In this document: in pieces, positions 11,881 to 22,935 of the stretch
How positions within the stretch are numbered: the stretch's first letter is position 1
Layout of the letters: each line of letters starts with the position of its first letter
From: Culex pipiens pallens
Taxonomy: Eukaryota; Arthropoda; Insecta; Diptera; Culicidae
Reading direction: 5' to 3'
Assembly (NCBI RefSeq): GCF_016801865.2
Contig: NC_068937.1
Location: forward strand, 133,250,455 to 133,314,454
Length of the DNA stretch: 64,000 bases
Notes under the pieces: generated by a model
Told to the model about the DNA's origin: nothing
Seen by the model: the letters and a program-made list of their open reading frames with translations, nothing else
Databases searched by the model: none
Program-made: the position numbers and the translations under genes

Positions 11881-13290
11881 TCAATTATAGATGTGCTTGA
11901 TCATCAGCTCCCCAAGGGCCAGAAATTGCTCCGCCTTGTTACGGCAGCTCCGAAACCGCGTCATCATCTCCCCCGCGAGAGCAAAGAACTCCGGCAGGGA
12001 AAAGAGATCTTCCCCGGTGACTCCTTGCTGGGCCGCATCGCCGCTACCGGCAGCGACCACGCTGGCAAACGAACGCCCCCATCCAGGAGGGATCGCTGGG
12101 TTGTCCGCTGGAACCGTACGCTGTCCAGCTGCAGGAACGGCTGCGTTCGTACTTCGCTGAGGAGAGTGAGACGCTGCTGCTTTCTTCTTCCTCTTTTCCT
12201 GCTCCTCGAGGTAGGCCTTGCGCGCGACGCATCCGCGGTAATTGCCGGTATGGTTGCCGTCACAGTTCGCGCACTTTACGCGCGGCTTGGTTTGTTCTGC
12301 CTTGTCCCCCAAATCCGCCTTTCGTGGCAGTGCGCACGCCTCCGAGAGGTGCGACTCACCGCACTTCACGCAGCGGGGCCGGAGGTTGCAGTTCCGCGAG
12401 CCGTGGCCGAATTTCTGGCAACGGTGGCATTGCGCTACGTCCGTCGGGTTCTTGGTGTAAAACCGCCAGTTTACCCAAAAACCGTCCAACGTCTTAATCC
12501 GCCGCAGGTCTTGGATCTTGACGGTGCCGCGGTCGAAGTACAACAGGTACAGGGTATGCGTACCCGTGACTGTTGTCTTTCGCGAGAGCACTTTTATCTC
12601 CCGTGGCTTTATTCCCGCGTTCGAGAGGTGTCGCTTCAGGTCGGCGATCGGACGGTCTTGGTAACCCTGCAAGACCACCTTAACAGGGGGCTTCTCTGGG
12701 TCGTATGTGTAGAAGTTGAAGTTGCTACGCTTCAGTTCTTCAAGCACCAGGTCGAAATCTTTTCTGTTCAGTGTGATCACTTGCACTGCCGACTTACCGA
12801 TTTTCAGACAATATCCGAGGCCTTCCAGCAACTCGTCAACATCGTCCGCCAACGTGTCCAAAACAAAAATTGGAGGTGGTCTTCGTTCCGTTGGAGAATT
12901 GTTCTTTTTTGACTTCGGCACTTTTTTCCGTGCACGACCATCATCGTCGTCGTCGGCGTCGGTAGTGCTGCTACCGTCGGTGTTGTTGTTGTTGTTTTCT
13001 TCGTCGTCGCTCAGCATCTGGAACTCGTTCCTGATGGGGATGTTGGCGGATGTTGATGTGCCGCTGGTCGTGGCACCGGAAGTACCGGAACGGGTTCGCA
13101 CTGGTGATCTCGGAACATATCCGGGATGTAGTAACTTTTTGTCGATTCCTTCTGCGCTCACTCTCCCCTGCGCGATGGCGGTCGACACGGCGTTGGTTTG
13201 TTTACCTTTTTGCACACGGCCGGTAGACGAACTTCGCGGGTTTTTCGAGGCCGCACTCGAACCGCCACGGCCACGGCCGGCCCTTGGCAT
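11881..13290 (-). CDS. Gag-like ORF1 protein with three zinc knuckles (Jockey clade)
   Basis: This 469-residue frame is intact. The N-terminal 135 residues are low-complexity (basic, then an acidic DDEENNNNN region and a DADDDDD run). Residues about 138-285 form the folded core and end in the 'associated with zinc fingers' type domain (PRE_C2HC) common in Jockey-superfamily ORF1 proteins. Three CCHC knuckles follow: C288-C291-H296-C301 (CX2CX4HX4C), C307-C310-H314-C319 (CX2CX3HX4C) and C340-C343-H347-C354 (CX2CX3HX6C). A Lys-rich linker and a helical C-terminal tail (about 428-469) complete it. The family binds element RNA and forms ribonucleoprotein particles. The many long frames on the opposite strand are shadows. 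The stop is followed directly by 3' untranslated sequence and not by ORF2. Intactness suggests either a young insertion or selection on ORF1. Confidence 0.9.
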   Translation of the reverse strand: MPRAGRGRGGSSAASKNPRSSSTGRVQKGKQTNAVSTAIAQGRVSAEGIDKKLLHPGYVPRSPVRTRSGTSGATTSGTSTSANIPIRNEFQMLSDDEENNNNNTDGSSTTDADDDDDGRARKKVPKSKKNNSPTERRPPPIFVLDTLADDVDELLEGLGYCLKIGKSAVQVITLNRKDFDLVLEELKRSNFNFYTYDPEKPPVKVVLQGYQDRPIADLKRHLSNAGIKPREIKVLSRKTTVTGTHTLYLLYFDRGTVKIQDLRRIKTLDGFWVNWRFYTKNPTDVAQCHRCQKFGHGSRNCNLRPRCVKCGESHLSEACALPRKADLGDKAEQTKPRVKCANCDGNHTGNYRGCVARKAYLEEQEKRKKKAAASHSPQRSTNAAVPAAGQRTVPADNPAIPPGWGRSFASVVAAGSGDAAQQGVTGEDLFSLPEFFALAGEMMTRFRSCRNKAEQFLALGELMIKHIYN

Positions 13291-13417
13291 GCTGGTGGAG
13301 CAAACTCGCGGCTAATCACGGTAAACTACGGCGAAAAAAATCGAAAAAACGATGGAGCACTGAGCACTAGACTGCTGCTTGCTCTCGTGCGTACACGGAG
13401 GTGACCGTTCATGATAT

Positions 13418-13480
13418 AAATATTGAAAAAACTTTAAAAAATATGACTGAAACAAGAATGCAGATTCTTATCTCAGAAAA
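13418..13480. other. Spacer between two retroposon insertions
   Basis: This is 63 bp of AT-rich sequence between the 14-bp duplication of the Jockey-type element and the 17-bp duplication of the next insertion. The two insertions are independent events that landed side by side. Confidence 0.6.
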
Positions 13481-13497
13481 CCATTTTTAATGGGTTA

Positions 13498-14140
13498 CAT
13501 ACATTTAATCTAATCTAATCTAATCTAATCTAATCTAATCTAATCTTATCTAATCTAATCTAATCTAATCTAATCTAATCTAATCTAATCTAATCTAATC
13601 TAATCTAATCTAATCTAATCTAATCTAATCTAATCTAATCTAATCTAATCTAATCTAATCTAATCTAATCTAATCTAATCTAATCTAATCTAATCTAATC
13701 TAATCTAATCTAATCTAATCTAATCTAATCTAATCTAATCTAATCTAATCTAATCTAATCTAATCTAATCTAATCTAATCCAACACTATCATCCAGGAAA
13801 ATGCCTTAGGTTGATTAACGCCAGGCATCCTCTTGTCATTATTAACATTTGTAGTGCCCCAATGCATTAGATTGCTTTGAAACATCACAAATGTTAAGGC
13901 GGCCAGGCCAACTGCGTAAAGTTTACCGCAAAGATGATTCGTTAAAGTGGATTGAGTTAGAGCACGAATGTTCGAACAGCAGTACAGTTCTGAATTTTAC
14001 AGGGGAGGAAGAAACGTGGGGATCCCCCGTTCACGTGCTAAGAAATGCTGGTGCTCCAGGACCCTCTAAGACGGGACATCGTATCTTCACAAATGCCCCT
14101 GGACACTATTTGCCGTGGTTATAGCGTTACAACTCGCTCT
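13498..14140 (-). mobile_element. 5'-truncated non-LTR retroposon with (AGATT)n tail and 17-bp target duplication
   Basis: A perfect 17-bp direct repeat, CCATTTTTAATGGGTTA, flanks the insert (13481-13497 and 14141-14157). On the minus strand the insert begins at 14140 with about 360 bp that lacks a long frame and ends in a 275-bp pentanucleotide tail. A long target duplication plus a simple-repeat tail is the signature of target-primed reverse transcription. The body is probably the 3' untranslated region of a LOA/R1-like or related family; the clade is a guess. The 77-codon plus-strand frame at 13891-14124 is antisense to the element. Confidence 0.8.
13506..13780. repeat. (TCTAA)n pentanucleotide array, about 55 units
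   Basis: The array is almost pure, with one visible variant unit (TCTTA at about 13545). It forms the tail of the retroposon at 13498-14140. Read on the minus strand the unit is TTAGA, one base from the insect telomere unit TTAGG; this resemblance is probably chance. Confidence 0.9.
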
Positions 14141-14338
14141 CCATTTTTAATGGGTTATACAGCTAAAAAAGTAGTAATCCAGCTGCGTGTAAAAGGCTTG
14201 GGTGTAAAATAAATTTTGCATTATTTTATGAAATTCTGTGTAATATTCCACCCTGAAATATGTAGCCCATCAGTATGGGAAACCTACTTGACCGAAATTT
14301 CAAGCTCATATATGCGTTTATCCTTCCCATTCTTGATC

Positions 14339-14420
14339 GGTCTGATGGCCGAGCGGGCTAAGGCGCCAGTCCGTACTGTTGGTGCTGGGTTTAAATCCCG
14401 TCGGTTGCAATTTTTTTTTT
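14339..14420 (+). pseudogene. tRNA-like sequence with Pol III A and B boxes and T-run
   Basis: A tRNA-type D arm contains the A box TGGCCGAGCGG (14346-14356), and a T arm contains the B box GGTTTAAATCC (14388-14398). An anticodon stem CCAGT/GTTGG with a seven-base loop fits between them. A run of ten T (14411-14420) follows as a Pol III terminator. The A-box region resembles Leu/Ser tRNAs, but the long variable arm is missing and the acceptor stem pairs poorly. It is therefore a tRNA pseudogene or the head of a SINE, not a working tRNA gene. Confidence 0.6.
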
Positions 14421-14509
14421 GTGTTTGCAAAAATTGTACATGCAGTGTGTTATATTAAGTGTTTATTTTGACGAAGGTGATGTGCATGCTTTTTCATGCG
14501 ATTTTACCA

Positions 14510-15110
14510 TCGGATTTTTTGCTGTGTACATACATGTAGAAAATCTTCAAATTTCACATTACAGAATATTTATTGAATCTACTATAAAGATGATTTCCAA
14601 ACAATTCTGAAATTTTAAAACTTTCTGAGCGTTTTTCTCGAAACATCGAGTTGATTTACGAGTGCCACGATATCTCGCAATCGGATGGACCAAATTGGCT
14701 GAAATTTTGGGAGCAAAAAATGCAAACATCAAAAACTACTGATTTTTATGTGAGAAACATAAAAAATTTCTTATCTGTTTTCTATAAACTTTTTGAAAAT
14801 TTGGTCTCGTCATGCACACAGAAACAGTTTAACGAGGCTTCACCAACTTTTTGAGCAGATTTGGTAAAAGCAGTGTTGAGAAATCGTGGCACCTGTTTTT
14901 TTTTAATTTCTTTATTAAAAAAGCTTTACCTCGGCAAGAGTAAAATCAAATCTTTTTGATTTTTGTATATAAATTTTTGAAAAAAATATACTTTAATGCC
15001 CCGAAAACAAATTTAAAAAATATATAACTGTGTGTGCTCTTAACAACCTCTGAAATTTTTCCCGATTTACACGTATTCAACCCCTTGAGAACCGCTTTTT
15101 TCAAATGTTT
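14510..15110 (+). repeat. Dispersed repeat, copy 2 (partner at 1220-2010)
   Basis: It shares with the first copy the order TACATACATNTAGAAAATC, GAGTGCCACGATATCTCG, GGCTGAAATTTTGGG, CCTCGGCAA and CCGATTTACACGT. Divergence is substantial. The tRNA-like unit lies about 100 bp upstream but has no counterpart at the first copy. Confidence 0.6.
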
Positions 15111-15240
15111 AGATAAGATTTTTTTAATTTGTTCAGCTTTTGATCTTCAAATGTTTGATTTACTTTTGATGTTCATTTGTTTTTATTTACTATTAAATAT
15201 GATGAGTAATTCCAGATTGCTCTTGTTTTCGGTTTATTGG

Positions 15241-17566
15241 TTTTGCCTTTCTTACTAAAGAAAGGTATAGTGTTTGCTTTTGGCTCCGACGCCAAATCAA
15301 GCTTCGTTCCCAAATCATTTCTCGAGAAATATTCATTCGAAAAATCTGCAAAAAATCATGGACGATCGATTTTCGACGCCCGATCGTTTGACAATGACAG
15401 AATTGGTCTATCTCCAATATCCGAATTTTGGCGCTTAATTTACTGTAGAGCACGCGTGACGTCCGTGTGTGGTAAAAAAGTGCTTAATTTTGTGGTAGGG
15501 GGTTTCTCAGAGCCCACATTATGGATTTAAGCTCTCTTGGGCGCATTTGAAAGGGGATGTGCTGAACCTGAACCAGTTCCATACCAAATTTGAATTTATC
15601 CATTTTTTATGGGGACTCGGAGTGTGTTTTCACCAAATCAGGCGGTTTTCAAATGAAAATTCGGTCGAAAATTGAAGTATTGCAATCGTTTATTTATCCA
15701 AAAAATTGCATTTTTCCAGCCCTACATCCTCCCAAATTTTCATCCATGTCGGTAATGTGGTTCTTGATTTACAGCTTGTGGACTTATTCACTGTGAGGGG
15801 GAAAAACCCCTAAAAAAGGTAAAAGCCAATTTTCACCAAATGCCAAAACTATTCCTTTGGCATTTTATCTAATTTTTTTTCTCCACATCATAATCTAGAC
15901 CATACTCGATGTTCTGAAACAAATTTGACCTCATTCGGATTTACCGTTCAGATTTTAGAAAATTTCCATTTTTGCCTTTCTTACTAAAGAAAGGTATAGT
16001 GTTTGCTTTTGGCTCCGACGCCAAATCAAGCTTCGTTCCCAAATCATTTCTCGAGAAATATTCATTCGAAAAATCTGCAAAAAATCATGGACGATCGATT
16101 TTCGACGCCCGATCGTTTGACAATGACAGAATTGGTCTATCTCCAATATCCGAATTTTGGCGCTTAATTTACTGTAGAGCACGCGTGACGTCCGTGTGTG
16201 GTAAAAAAGTGCTTAATTTTGTGGTAGGGGGTTTCTCAGAGCCCACATTATGGATTTAAGCTCTCTTGAGCGCATTTGAAAGGGGATGTGCTGAACCTGA
16301 ACCAGTTCCATACCAAATTTGAATTTATCCATTTTTTATGGGGACTCGGAGTGTGTTTTCACCAAATCAGGCGGTTTTCAAATGAAAATTCGGTCGAAAA
16401 TTGAAGTATTGAAATCGTTTATTTATCCAAAAAATTGCATTTTTCCAGCCCTACATCCTCCCAAATTTTCATCCATGTCGGTAATGTGGTTCTTGATTTA
16501 CAGCTTGTGGACTAATTCACTGTGAGGGGGAAAAACCCCTAAAAAAGGTAAAAGCCAATTTTCACCAAATGCCAAAACTATTCCTTTGGCATTTTATCTA
16601 ATTTTTTTTTTCTCCACATCATAATCTAGACCATACTCGATGTTCTGAAACAAATTTGACCTCATTCGGATTTACCGTTCAGATTTTAGAAAATTTCCAT
16701 TTTTGCCTTTCTTACTAAAGAAAGGTATAGTGTTTGCTTTTGGCTCCGACGCCAAATCAAGCTTCGTTCCCAAATCATTTCTCGAGAAATATTCATTCGA
16801 AAAATCTGCAAAAAATCATGGACGATCGATTTTCGACGCCCAATCGTTTGACAATGACAGGATTGGTCTATCTCCAATATCCGAATTTTGGCGCTTAATT
16901 TACTGTAGAGCACGCGTGACGTCCGTGTGTGGTAAAAAAGTGCTTAATTTTGTGGTAGGGGGTTTCTCAGAGCCCACATTATGGATTTAAGCTCTCTTGA
17001 GCGCATTTGAAAGGGGATGTGCTGAACCTGAACCAGTTCCATACCAAATTTGAATTTATCCATTTTTTATGGGGACTCGGAGTGTGTTTTCACCAAATCA
17101 GGCGGTTTTCAAATGAAAATTCGGTCGAAAATTGAAGTATTGCAATCGTTTATTTATCCAAAAAATTGCATTTTTCCAGCCCTACATCCTCCCAAATTTT
17201 CATCCATGTCGGTAATGTGGTTCTTGATTTACAGCTTGTGGACTTATTCACTGTGAGGGGGAAAAACCCCTAAAAAAGGTAAAAGCCAATTTTCACCAAA
17301 TGCCAAAACTATTCCTTTGGCATTTTATCTAATTTTTTTTTCTCCACATCATAATCTAGACCATACTCGATGTTCTGAAACAAATTTGACCTCATTCGGA
17401 TTTACCGTTCAGATTTTAGAAAATTTCCATTTTTGCCTTTCTTACTAAAGAAAGGTATAGTGTTTGCTTTTGGCTCCGACGCCAAATCAAGCTTCGTTCC
17501 CAAATCATTTCTCGAGAAATATTCATTCCAAAAATCTGCAAAAAATCATGGACTATCGATTTTTGT
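15241..17566 (+). repeat. Tandem array of a 730-bp unit, three full copies and a partial fourth
   Basis: Units start at 15241, 15970, 16701 and 17431 with TTTTGCCTTTCTTACT, which includes the hairpin CCTTTCTT-ACTA-AAGAAAGG. The copies differ at only a handful of positions, for example near 15548, 16410, 16841 and 16861. The fourth copy breaks off after about 135 bp. The repeated 95-codon plus frame and 75-codon minus frame are copied with the unit and have no sign of being genes. Near-identity points to recent duplication, gene conversion, or both. Confidence 0.9.
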
Positions 17567-18655
17567 CGCTTCGTCGACAAGTTGTCAAGTTGAGCTTCAC
17601 ATGCAGACGCGAGTAATGCTGGCGCGTGATGCTGGCGCGTATAGAGTTTTGATACTAGATTACCCCCTTTTAGTGCAAGTTGCTTTATCGATTGCTCGTT
17701 CATCACACATCGCCTATCATTATTTTCTATGCTATGCTTCAGTGAACGCAAACTAGACGCAAGCAGCTATCTGTTCTGAAGCCTCATGCTCATTCTTTTG
17801 CCTTTCTTTTTTGTTTTGCTCATTCTCTGATCGAACTCTGAGCGAACGAATTTCTGGGAAGCGTCCAAGCTTCCCATGTGCCAGTGACAACGCACATCGC
17901 GGGTTTGGTTTTCTAGCTTCGGTACTAGCCTTTTTGTGTATTAGTATTTTTGTTCATCGTACCAGCGCACCAAGGTGGTTTATTCGGTACGTTTGCGTTT
18001 GTCGTAGTGAAGTCCCACCGAGCGCTCAGTCGTTGTATGCTTCCCAATCCCAAAAACGCCTAAATGCATACTACATAATTTTCTGGCTTGCTTATTGAAA
18101 GCTCACAATTTTGCCTAACGCCTAAATGACAGTTTAGTGAATTACAGTAGGCGTTTCAAAGCTTTCAAGAACATTTATGCGGCTTTACCGTTACATCGTT
18201 GTTTACAACACGGCAAATTCTCGGGTGTTGAAACACTTTCTGCTAGTCATTTTGTAACCACTTTAACGCATTGGAGCAAGACGGAATTATTTTGTTTTCT
18301 CGTTAATTCTTGATATTTTGAAAAGTGCAAAAAACACTCAGAGAATAAGAACATTTTAGCGATATGCAGAAAACATTACGAACATCGCAAATTGTGAGCT
18401 AATTCTCTGTCTCAAAAACAATGTGTTCTGATTTAAAAAATCGAAAATGCTTGTGTGCGAGCACAGCTTACAATGGCAAATGGGGCAAAAACCAGCGCTT
18501 TTCAGTTATATGAAAAAATATGGTTGAGTTTCGAATTGTATTATGAATGGACCATTCTTTATTTTGCTATTTCTTTGAAAAAAAAAATCAACTGCCGTTA
18601 ACTTCCTTTTGTAAGAAAGGCTCTATCTCACCCCAGGTGGGATTAAATCGGGTTT
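17567..18655 (+). mobile_element. Distal part of the same element, with its 3' end
   Basis: After the fourth unit the sequence changes to a moderately GC-rich segment and ends in GTAAGAAAGGCTCTATCTCA followed by CCCCAGGTGGGATTAAATC (about 18611-18648). This 3' signature parallels the end of the related repeat at 25.4-28.2 kb and 50.1-50.8 kb, whose start is TTTTGCCTTCCTCAC. I infer one element whose 5' portion was amplified in tandem. It shows no transposase or reverse transcriptase frame. Confidence 0.55.
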
Positions 18656-20802
18656 TTTGTTACTAATTTTGTATATGTATTTTCTTAGTGAGCCACTTAA
18701 AAGTGATATCAGCTACTCTTTGATTTGCTTTTTCTAAAATTCCCTCAAAAAATTGAGTAGCTAAAATAATACTGCTAAAAATGTAACCATTCATTGAAAA
18801 TACAGTATATTCGGGAAAAAAAAATTATAAATGATATTTAAACTAGCCTTAACACTCGTTATGATTTGCATATTTGTTTTGTTGTTCAATGATTTTTCCA
18901 CAATTTCAATAATATTTTCGAGAAAAATTATCAACGAACAAATTTGAAAACTTTATTTTTTTGTCTCCGTTGTAAGAGAGAGTTTCTCTGCTATATTAAT
19001 TTAAATTTAAAAAAATATAAAATTTAAAAGTTTTCCGCAAAAAAAATCCTTCTTGACTCGCCGCTCAAATCAACTCACTCTCAAGGAATCCACCCAAAAC
19101 TGACAAACTCTCGAACATATCAACAGAGCGAGAGAGAGAAAGAGCGGACAGCAAACGGAAATCCGCCCGGATTAGCTGGAAATCACGGAGAGCTCAGCCA
19201 AAGAACACGACGACGACGACGACGATGCATGCATGACAGCCACATATATTTCCACCAAAACATCCGTTTTCGGGAGGGTTGAGTTCGGATTTTAGTGGAC
19301 CGTTTGGCGGGGACTTAAAAAACAACATCACATCTGCATAATCCTTTGGAGCTGAACTGGGTGCAGGATGGGTGTTTTTTTTTTGGGGGCCACTAAAATC
19401 TTGAAAGGGATGGCCGATCAGCATTGGAGTGCGACTCCCATCAAAGTTTACCTTTTTGGTGGACAGAAAAATAGCTAATTGCTTTTATACAGCAGGGGTC
19501 AAATTAGCCTTTTCAGAAAATCATAAACTGTCATAATTGTCAAATAAAACTTCAACACCTCATATGTGACAAGTTGCGACACTGTTAGGTGAACACAAAT
19601 CGTCAGTTCAGACCATATTTCTTGCATTGGGACACAGGGCGGTTCAATAAAGCTTTTCGCTTCGCCAAACGGAGCAGGGGAAAATGGAAATCACTTGGAA
19701 AAGCTCACAAACCACCACCCACAACTTCTGAGCATTTTTTTTTTCTTCTTGTTTTGTCTCGCTGCCGCTCTCTGTTTAGTCCTTTGAGCAGCTATTAGGA
19801 AAATTGAAAGCAATAACAAAAGCCATCGTCGTCTTTGGCAGTGGCTTCGGGGGGATAAAGTTCGGTGAAAAACAAAAGCTTTGTCTTTCTGTCAGATATG
19901 CGGGAGGGGAAAATTTTCGATTAATTGGCCTCAATTAATGGGCGACGCGATCGCGTTTGCTAGCAGACGCATAAATTGCATAAATTTAGGGTATAAATCG
20001 AAGAACCTCAATTCTTGAAATCAAAGCTTCGATATAGTTTCTTTTACCAATTCTATTCATCAAAAAATCTTTGTCTTAGCACATCCTGTAAAATTTCCAT
20101 TTGTAGAAACCTCCAAAAGACCAACCAGCACACCCTGAAACAGAGCCGACCATGAATCACAGGGTATTTGTTACACTCCCAGGATTAGCAGCAGGGATCT
20201 TTATTGACTGTTTGTCTTTGTTGGCGACAAGGGTATAGAGAGAAGCAGAGAGAGACAGCAGGGGCTACCTTCATTCTTTATTGGGGATGAAGACAGCTGA
20301 AAGTTAGGGCCGATGATAAATTTGATAATTGCCAAAAGCTGACGTGTGACACATGTGACTAATTAATTTTAGAAAAAGGACAAATTTGTTCCCAAGAAAA
20401 GGGTTAAACAACGCTTGAGTTGTACAAATGACAGCTGAGGATACTCTTTAAATTCTAGCTTATTTAATGTGAAAAATTGATGAGTAAAACTAACTATATG
20501 TTACGTGATATGTTTCGCGTTTACATTATTCTTGTCTTTCGAATAAATGTGTAATTGAAACTAATTGGATGTGAAATAAAACTACGTAATTAATAATTAT
20601 TATTCCCTTGCCACACTATTTCTCACTTAAAGATAAGTCATGCGATAGATAATGTTAAAGTATTCAAGTAATAGGACCATCGAGCTGATGCTTCCACATA
20701 ACTTCCCATTTAATGCACGGTGTTATCAATCAAACTCTTTTTTTGTAGCACTTGAGCAATTCTCTGAGAATTTTAACAGCGATTTTTTTTGTATTTCATT
20801 AT
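18656..20802. other. Noncoding, mostly non-repetitive
   Basis: No gene is recognised. The stretch holds AT-rich DNA to about 19040, then a less AT-rich part with a CGACGACGACGACGACG run near 19207-19225 and GA-rich runs. Frames at 19194-19424 and 19589-19798 have no supporting features. Confidence 0.5.
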
Positions 20803-22312
20803 ATGAGCAATTCTCTACGCAATAGCAATACTCTACATTTTTTTAATTTTATTTTTTGTATTTTTTAATCCAGCTGAAACTTTTTTGGTGCCTTCGGTAT
20901 GCCCAAAGAGTTATAGGTATGAATAAGGACTACCCTGAAAAAAAAATGATACACTGTAAAAAAAATGGTGATTAATAATTAACTTTTTGTCACAAAAACT
21001 TGATTTTCAAAAAAAAAACACAATTTTTTTAAAAGTTTTAGGGGACATCAAATGCCAACTTTTCAGAAATTTCCAGGTTGTGCAAAAAATCTTTGACCGA
21101 GTTATAAATTTTTTAATCAACACTGATTTTTTCAAAAAATCGAAATATTGGTCGCAAAAAGTTTTCAACTTAATTTTTCGATGTAAAATCAAAATAGCAA
21201 TCTAAAAGTACTCTAGTGAAATTTTGATAAAGTGCACCGTTTTCAAGTAAAAGCTATTTTTAGGTAACTTTTTTGAAAATAGTCGCAGTTTTTATTTAAT
21301 TAGTGCACATGTTTGCCTACTTTTGCAAAAAATATATTTGAAAAGCTGAGAAAATTATCTATATTTTGCTTTTTTGAGCTTTGTTGATACGACCCTTAGT
21401 TGCAGAGATATTGCCATGCAAAGGTTTAAAAACAGAAAAATTGATGTTTTCTAAGTCTCACCCAAAAAACAAAACATTTTCTAACGTCGTTATCTCAGCA
21501 ACTAATGGTCCGATTTACAATGTTAAAATATGAAACATTCGTGAAATTTCAAAATTTTCTAATCAAGACTAACATTTCAAAAGGGCAAAACATTCAATAT
21601 TACGCCCTTTTGAAATGTCCAGAGGTCCAATCTTCAATGTCTCTTAGACAATTTAATAGCAAATTTTCTAAACAAACACTCATGGTCACTGTTTTTAAAA
21701 ACAAAAAAACTGCAAATATTTCGCTAAAATCTAACTTTTGGTGGCTATATCTTGAAAACGGAGCCCTTTATCAAAAAATCTGCAGAATACTTTTCGATTG
21801 GGTAAATTTTTTTTGCATGAAGTTTCGATTTTTTCCAAAAATCGCAATTTTTTCAAAAAATCGTAACTCGGCGGCAGATTTTTTGACCATATTTCTACAT
21901 GGCTCAAGAGTTGCGGGTTTTTGTCCCCTAAAACATATAAAAAATCTGGAAAATAAAAAAAAAGTAGTTTGGGAAATTTAGTTTTTGTGATAAAAATTTC
22001 ATAAAAAAAATCGGCAAATTTGTTTCAGTGTACCTATTTTTTCTCAATAGTCCTCAACAATACCTACAACTTTGCCGAAGACACCAAACTTATCAGAAAA
22101 TTCCCTCAAAAGTTACAGCTGATTGAAGATTTACGTACCATTTTTGTATGGGCAGCTGCCAAAATTGTATGGAGACTTGTATGGGTGGACCAATGACACA
22201 AAATAGCTTCTATGGTCATAGGGAAGGCCCCCTCAAAGTTTGAGCAGAATAAAAATAAAACAAAAAAATAAAAATGGTCGAAATCGGCTGATATCGTAGA
22301 GAATTGCTCACA
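20803..22312. mobile_element. Fold-back repeat with long, diverged inverted ends
   Basis: The left end reads TGAGCAATTCTCTACG (about 20805) and the right end GTAGAGAATTGCTCA (about 22296-22310). About 200-320 bp inside each end align in inverted orientation, including the pairs GCTGAAACTTTTTTGGTGCC / CTTTGAGGGGGCCTTCC and the TACACTG motif. The interior carries a 158-codon frame (21505-21981) built from Phe, Lys, Asn and Ile, typical of AT-rich noncoding DNA. A third related end lies at about 36740-36893. Confidence 0.65.
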
Positions 22313-22512
22313 TAAGTTTTTTTTACAAAATTGATATCGAGTAATTTTAATACTAAATAATATTTTTAAACCGTTTCAAGCTGATATGACCCAAAAAATC
22401 TCAAAAATTGAGATTTTTCATTACATTACAATCAAAAATGTAATGGAGACAAAAAAAAGAAGGAAACAAGATTTTTCGTAGGACAAAAGTTGCGCAACTT
22501 TTTCTAACTTCT

Positions 22513-22935
22513 CTTTAGGCTGTTGCAAATGTTTTTTTGAAGTTTATGTCCCTCGACTCAGGCCAAAGTTTAGTGAGAGGGGGGAACAAAAAAATATAAA
22601 AAATTTAATTACAGCCAATGGTATTGACATTTGAAAGGAAAAAGTGTTTTAAAATGCATTTTAAACCGGCCCAGTTGTTTTGCAATCATTAGTTTTCAAA
22701 ATGTCTAAGCATTGACGATTTTTAACAGTACATTACAACGGAATTTTACCAAAAAAAATAAGATATGATTGATCGAAACCAAACATGCTAAATAGGATTT
22801 TAAACGCAGAAAAATGCAATTCGAATTATTTTCAGTTGATTAGATTTCTATTTCTGTCAAATTTTTAAGTTTCTTGAAAAAGAAAAGTTTTTGTCGCTGA
22901 TTTTTCGGACCGACTTAGAAGGGGGGAGAAGGGGG
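22513..22935 (+). repeat. Interspersed repeat family B, copy 2
   Basis: It matches 9604-10230 and 39309-39770 through TGTTGCAAATG, AGTTTATGTCCCTCGACTC, AAAAAGTGTTTTAAAATGC and CCCAGTTGTTTTGCAATCAT. It is uninterrupted, so it serves as the empty site for the MITE at 9734. Just downstream, a 29-bp segment around CAGAGAGGAAAAACATCAG is duplicated in tandem (about 22958-23029). Confidence 0.7.

Larger units (their letters stand above)
11640..13403 (-). mobile_element. ORF1-only Jockey-type non-LTR retrotransposon with 14-bp target duplication
   Basis: The element is bounded by a perfect direct repeat ACCGTTCATGATAT at 11626-11639 and 13404-13417. On the minus strand it runs from a GC-rich 5' untranslated region (13403-13291), through an intact gag-like ORF1 (13290-11881), to a 3' region of about 240 bp with a poly(A) signal and an end rich in TTGAA-type repeats. 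The endonuclease and reverse transcriptase frame expected after ORF1 in Jockey elements, about 2.7 kb, is wholly absent. Because 5' leader, ORF1 and 3' end are all present between matching target duplications, this is either a clean internal deletion or a short form that was itself copied in by another element's machinery. Confidence 0.85.

Noticed and set aside
11891..13315. Plus-strand frames of up to 339 codons over the Jockey ORF1
   Set aside because: They are antisense shadows of the gag-like protein, whose zinc knuckles fix the minus strand as coding.
13506..13780. Relic telomeric array (TTAGA versus insect TTAGG)
   Set aside because: Diptera lack TTAGG telomeres, and the array sits exactly at the 3' tail of a retroposon with a target duplication, which explains it better.
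15237..16990. 95-codon frames repeated in each 730-bp unit
   Set aside because: They recur because the DNA is duplicated; no codon bias or motif suggests a protein.
15241..17566. CRISPR-like or regularly spaced array
   Set aside because: The 730-bp units are head-to-tail with no spacers and the context is eukaryotic.
21505..21981. 158-codon frame in the fold-back element
   Set aside because: It is dominated by Phe, Lys, Asn and Ile as expected of AT-rich noncoding DNA, and no related frame exists in the similar repeat near 36.7 kb.
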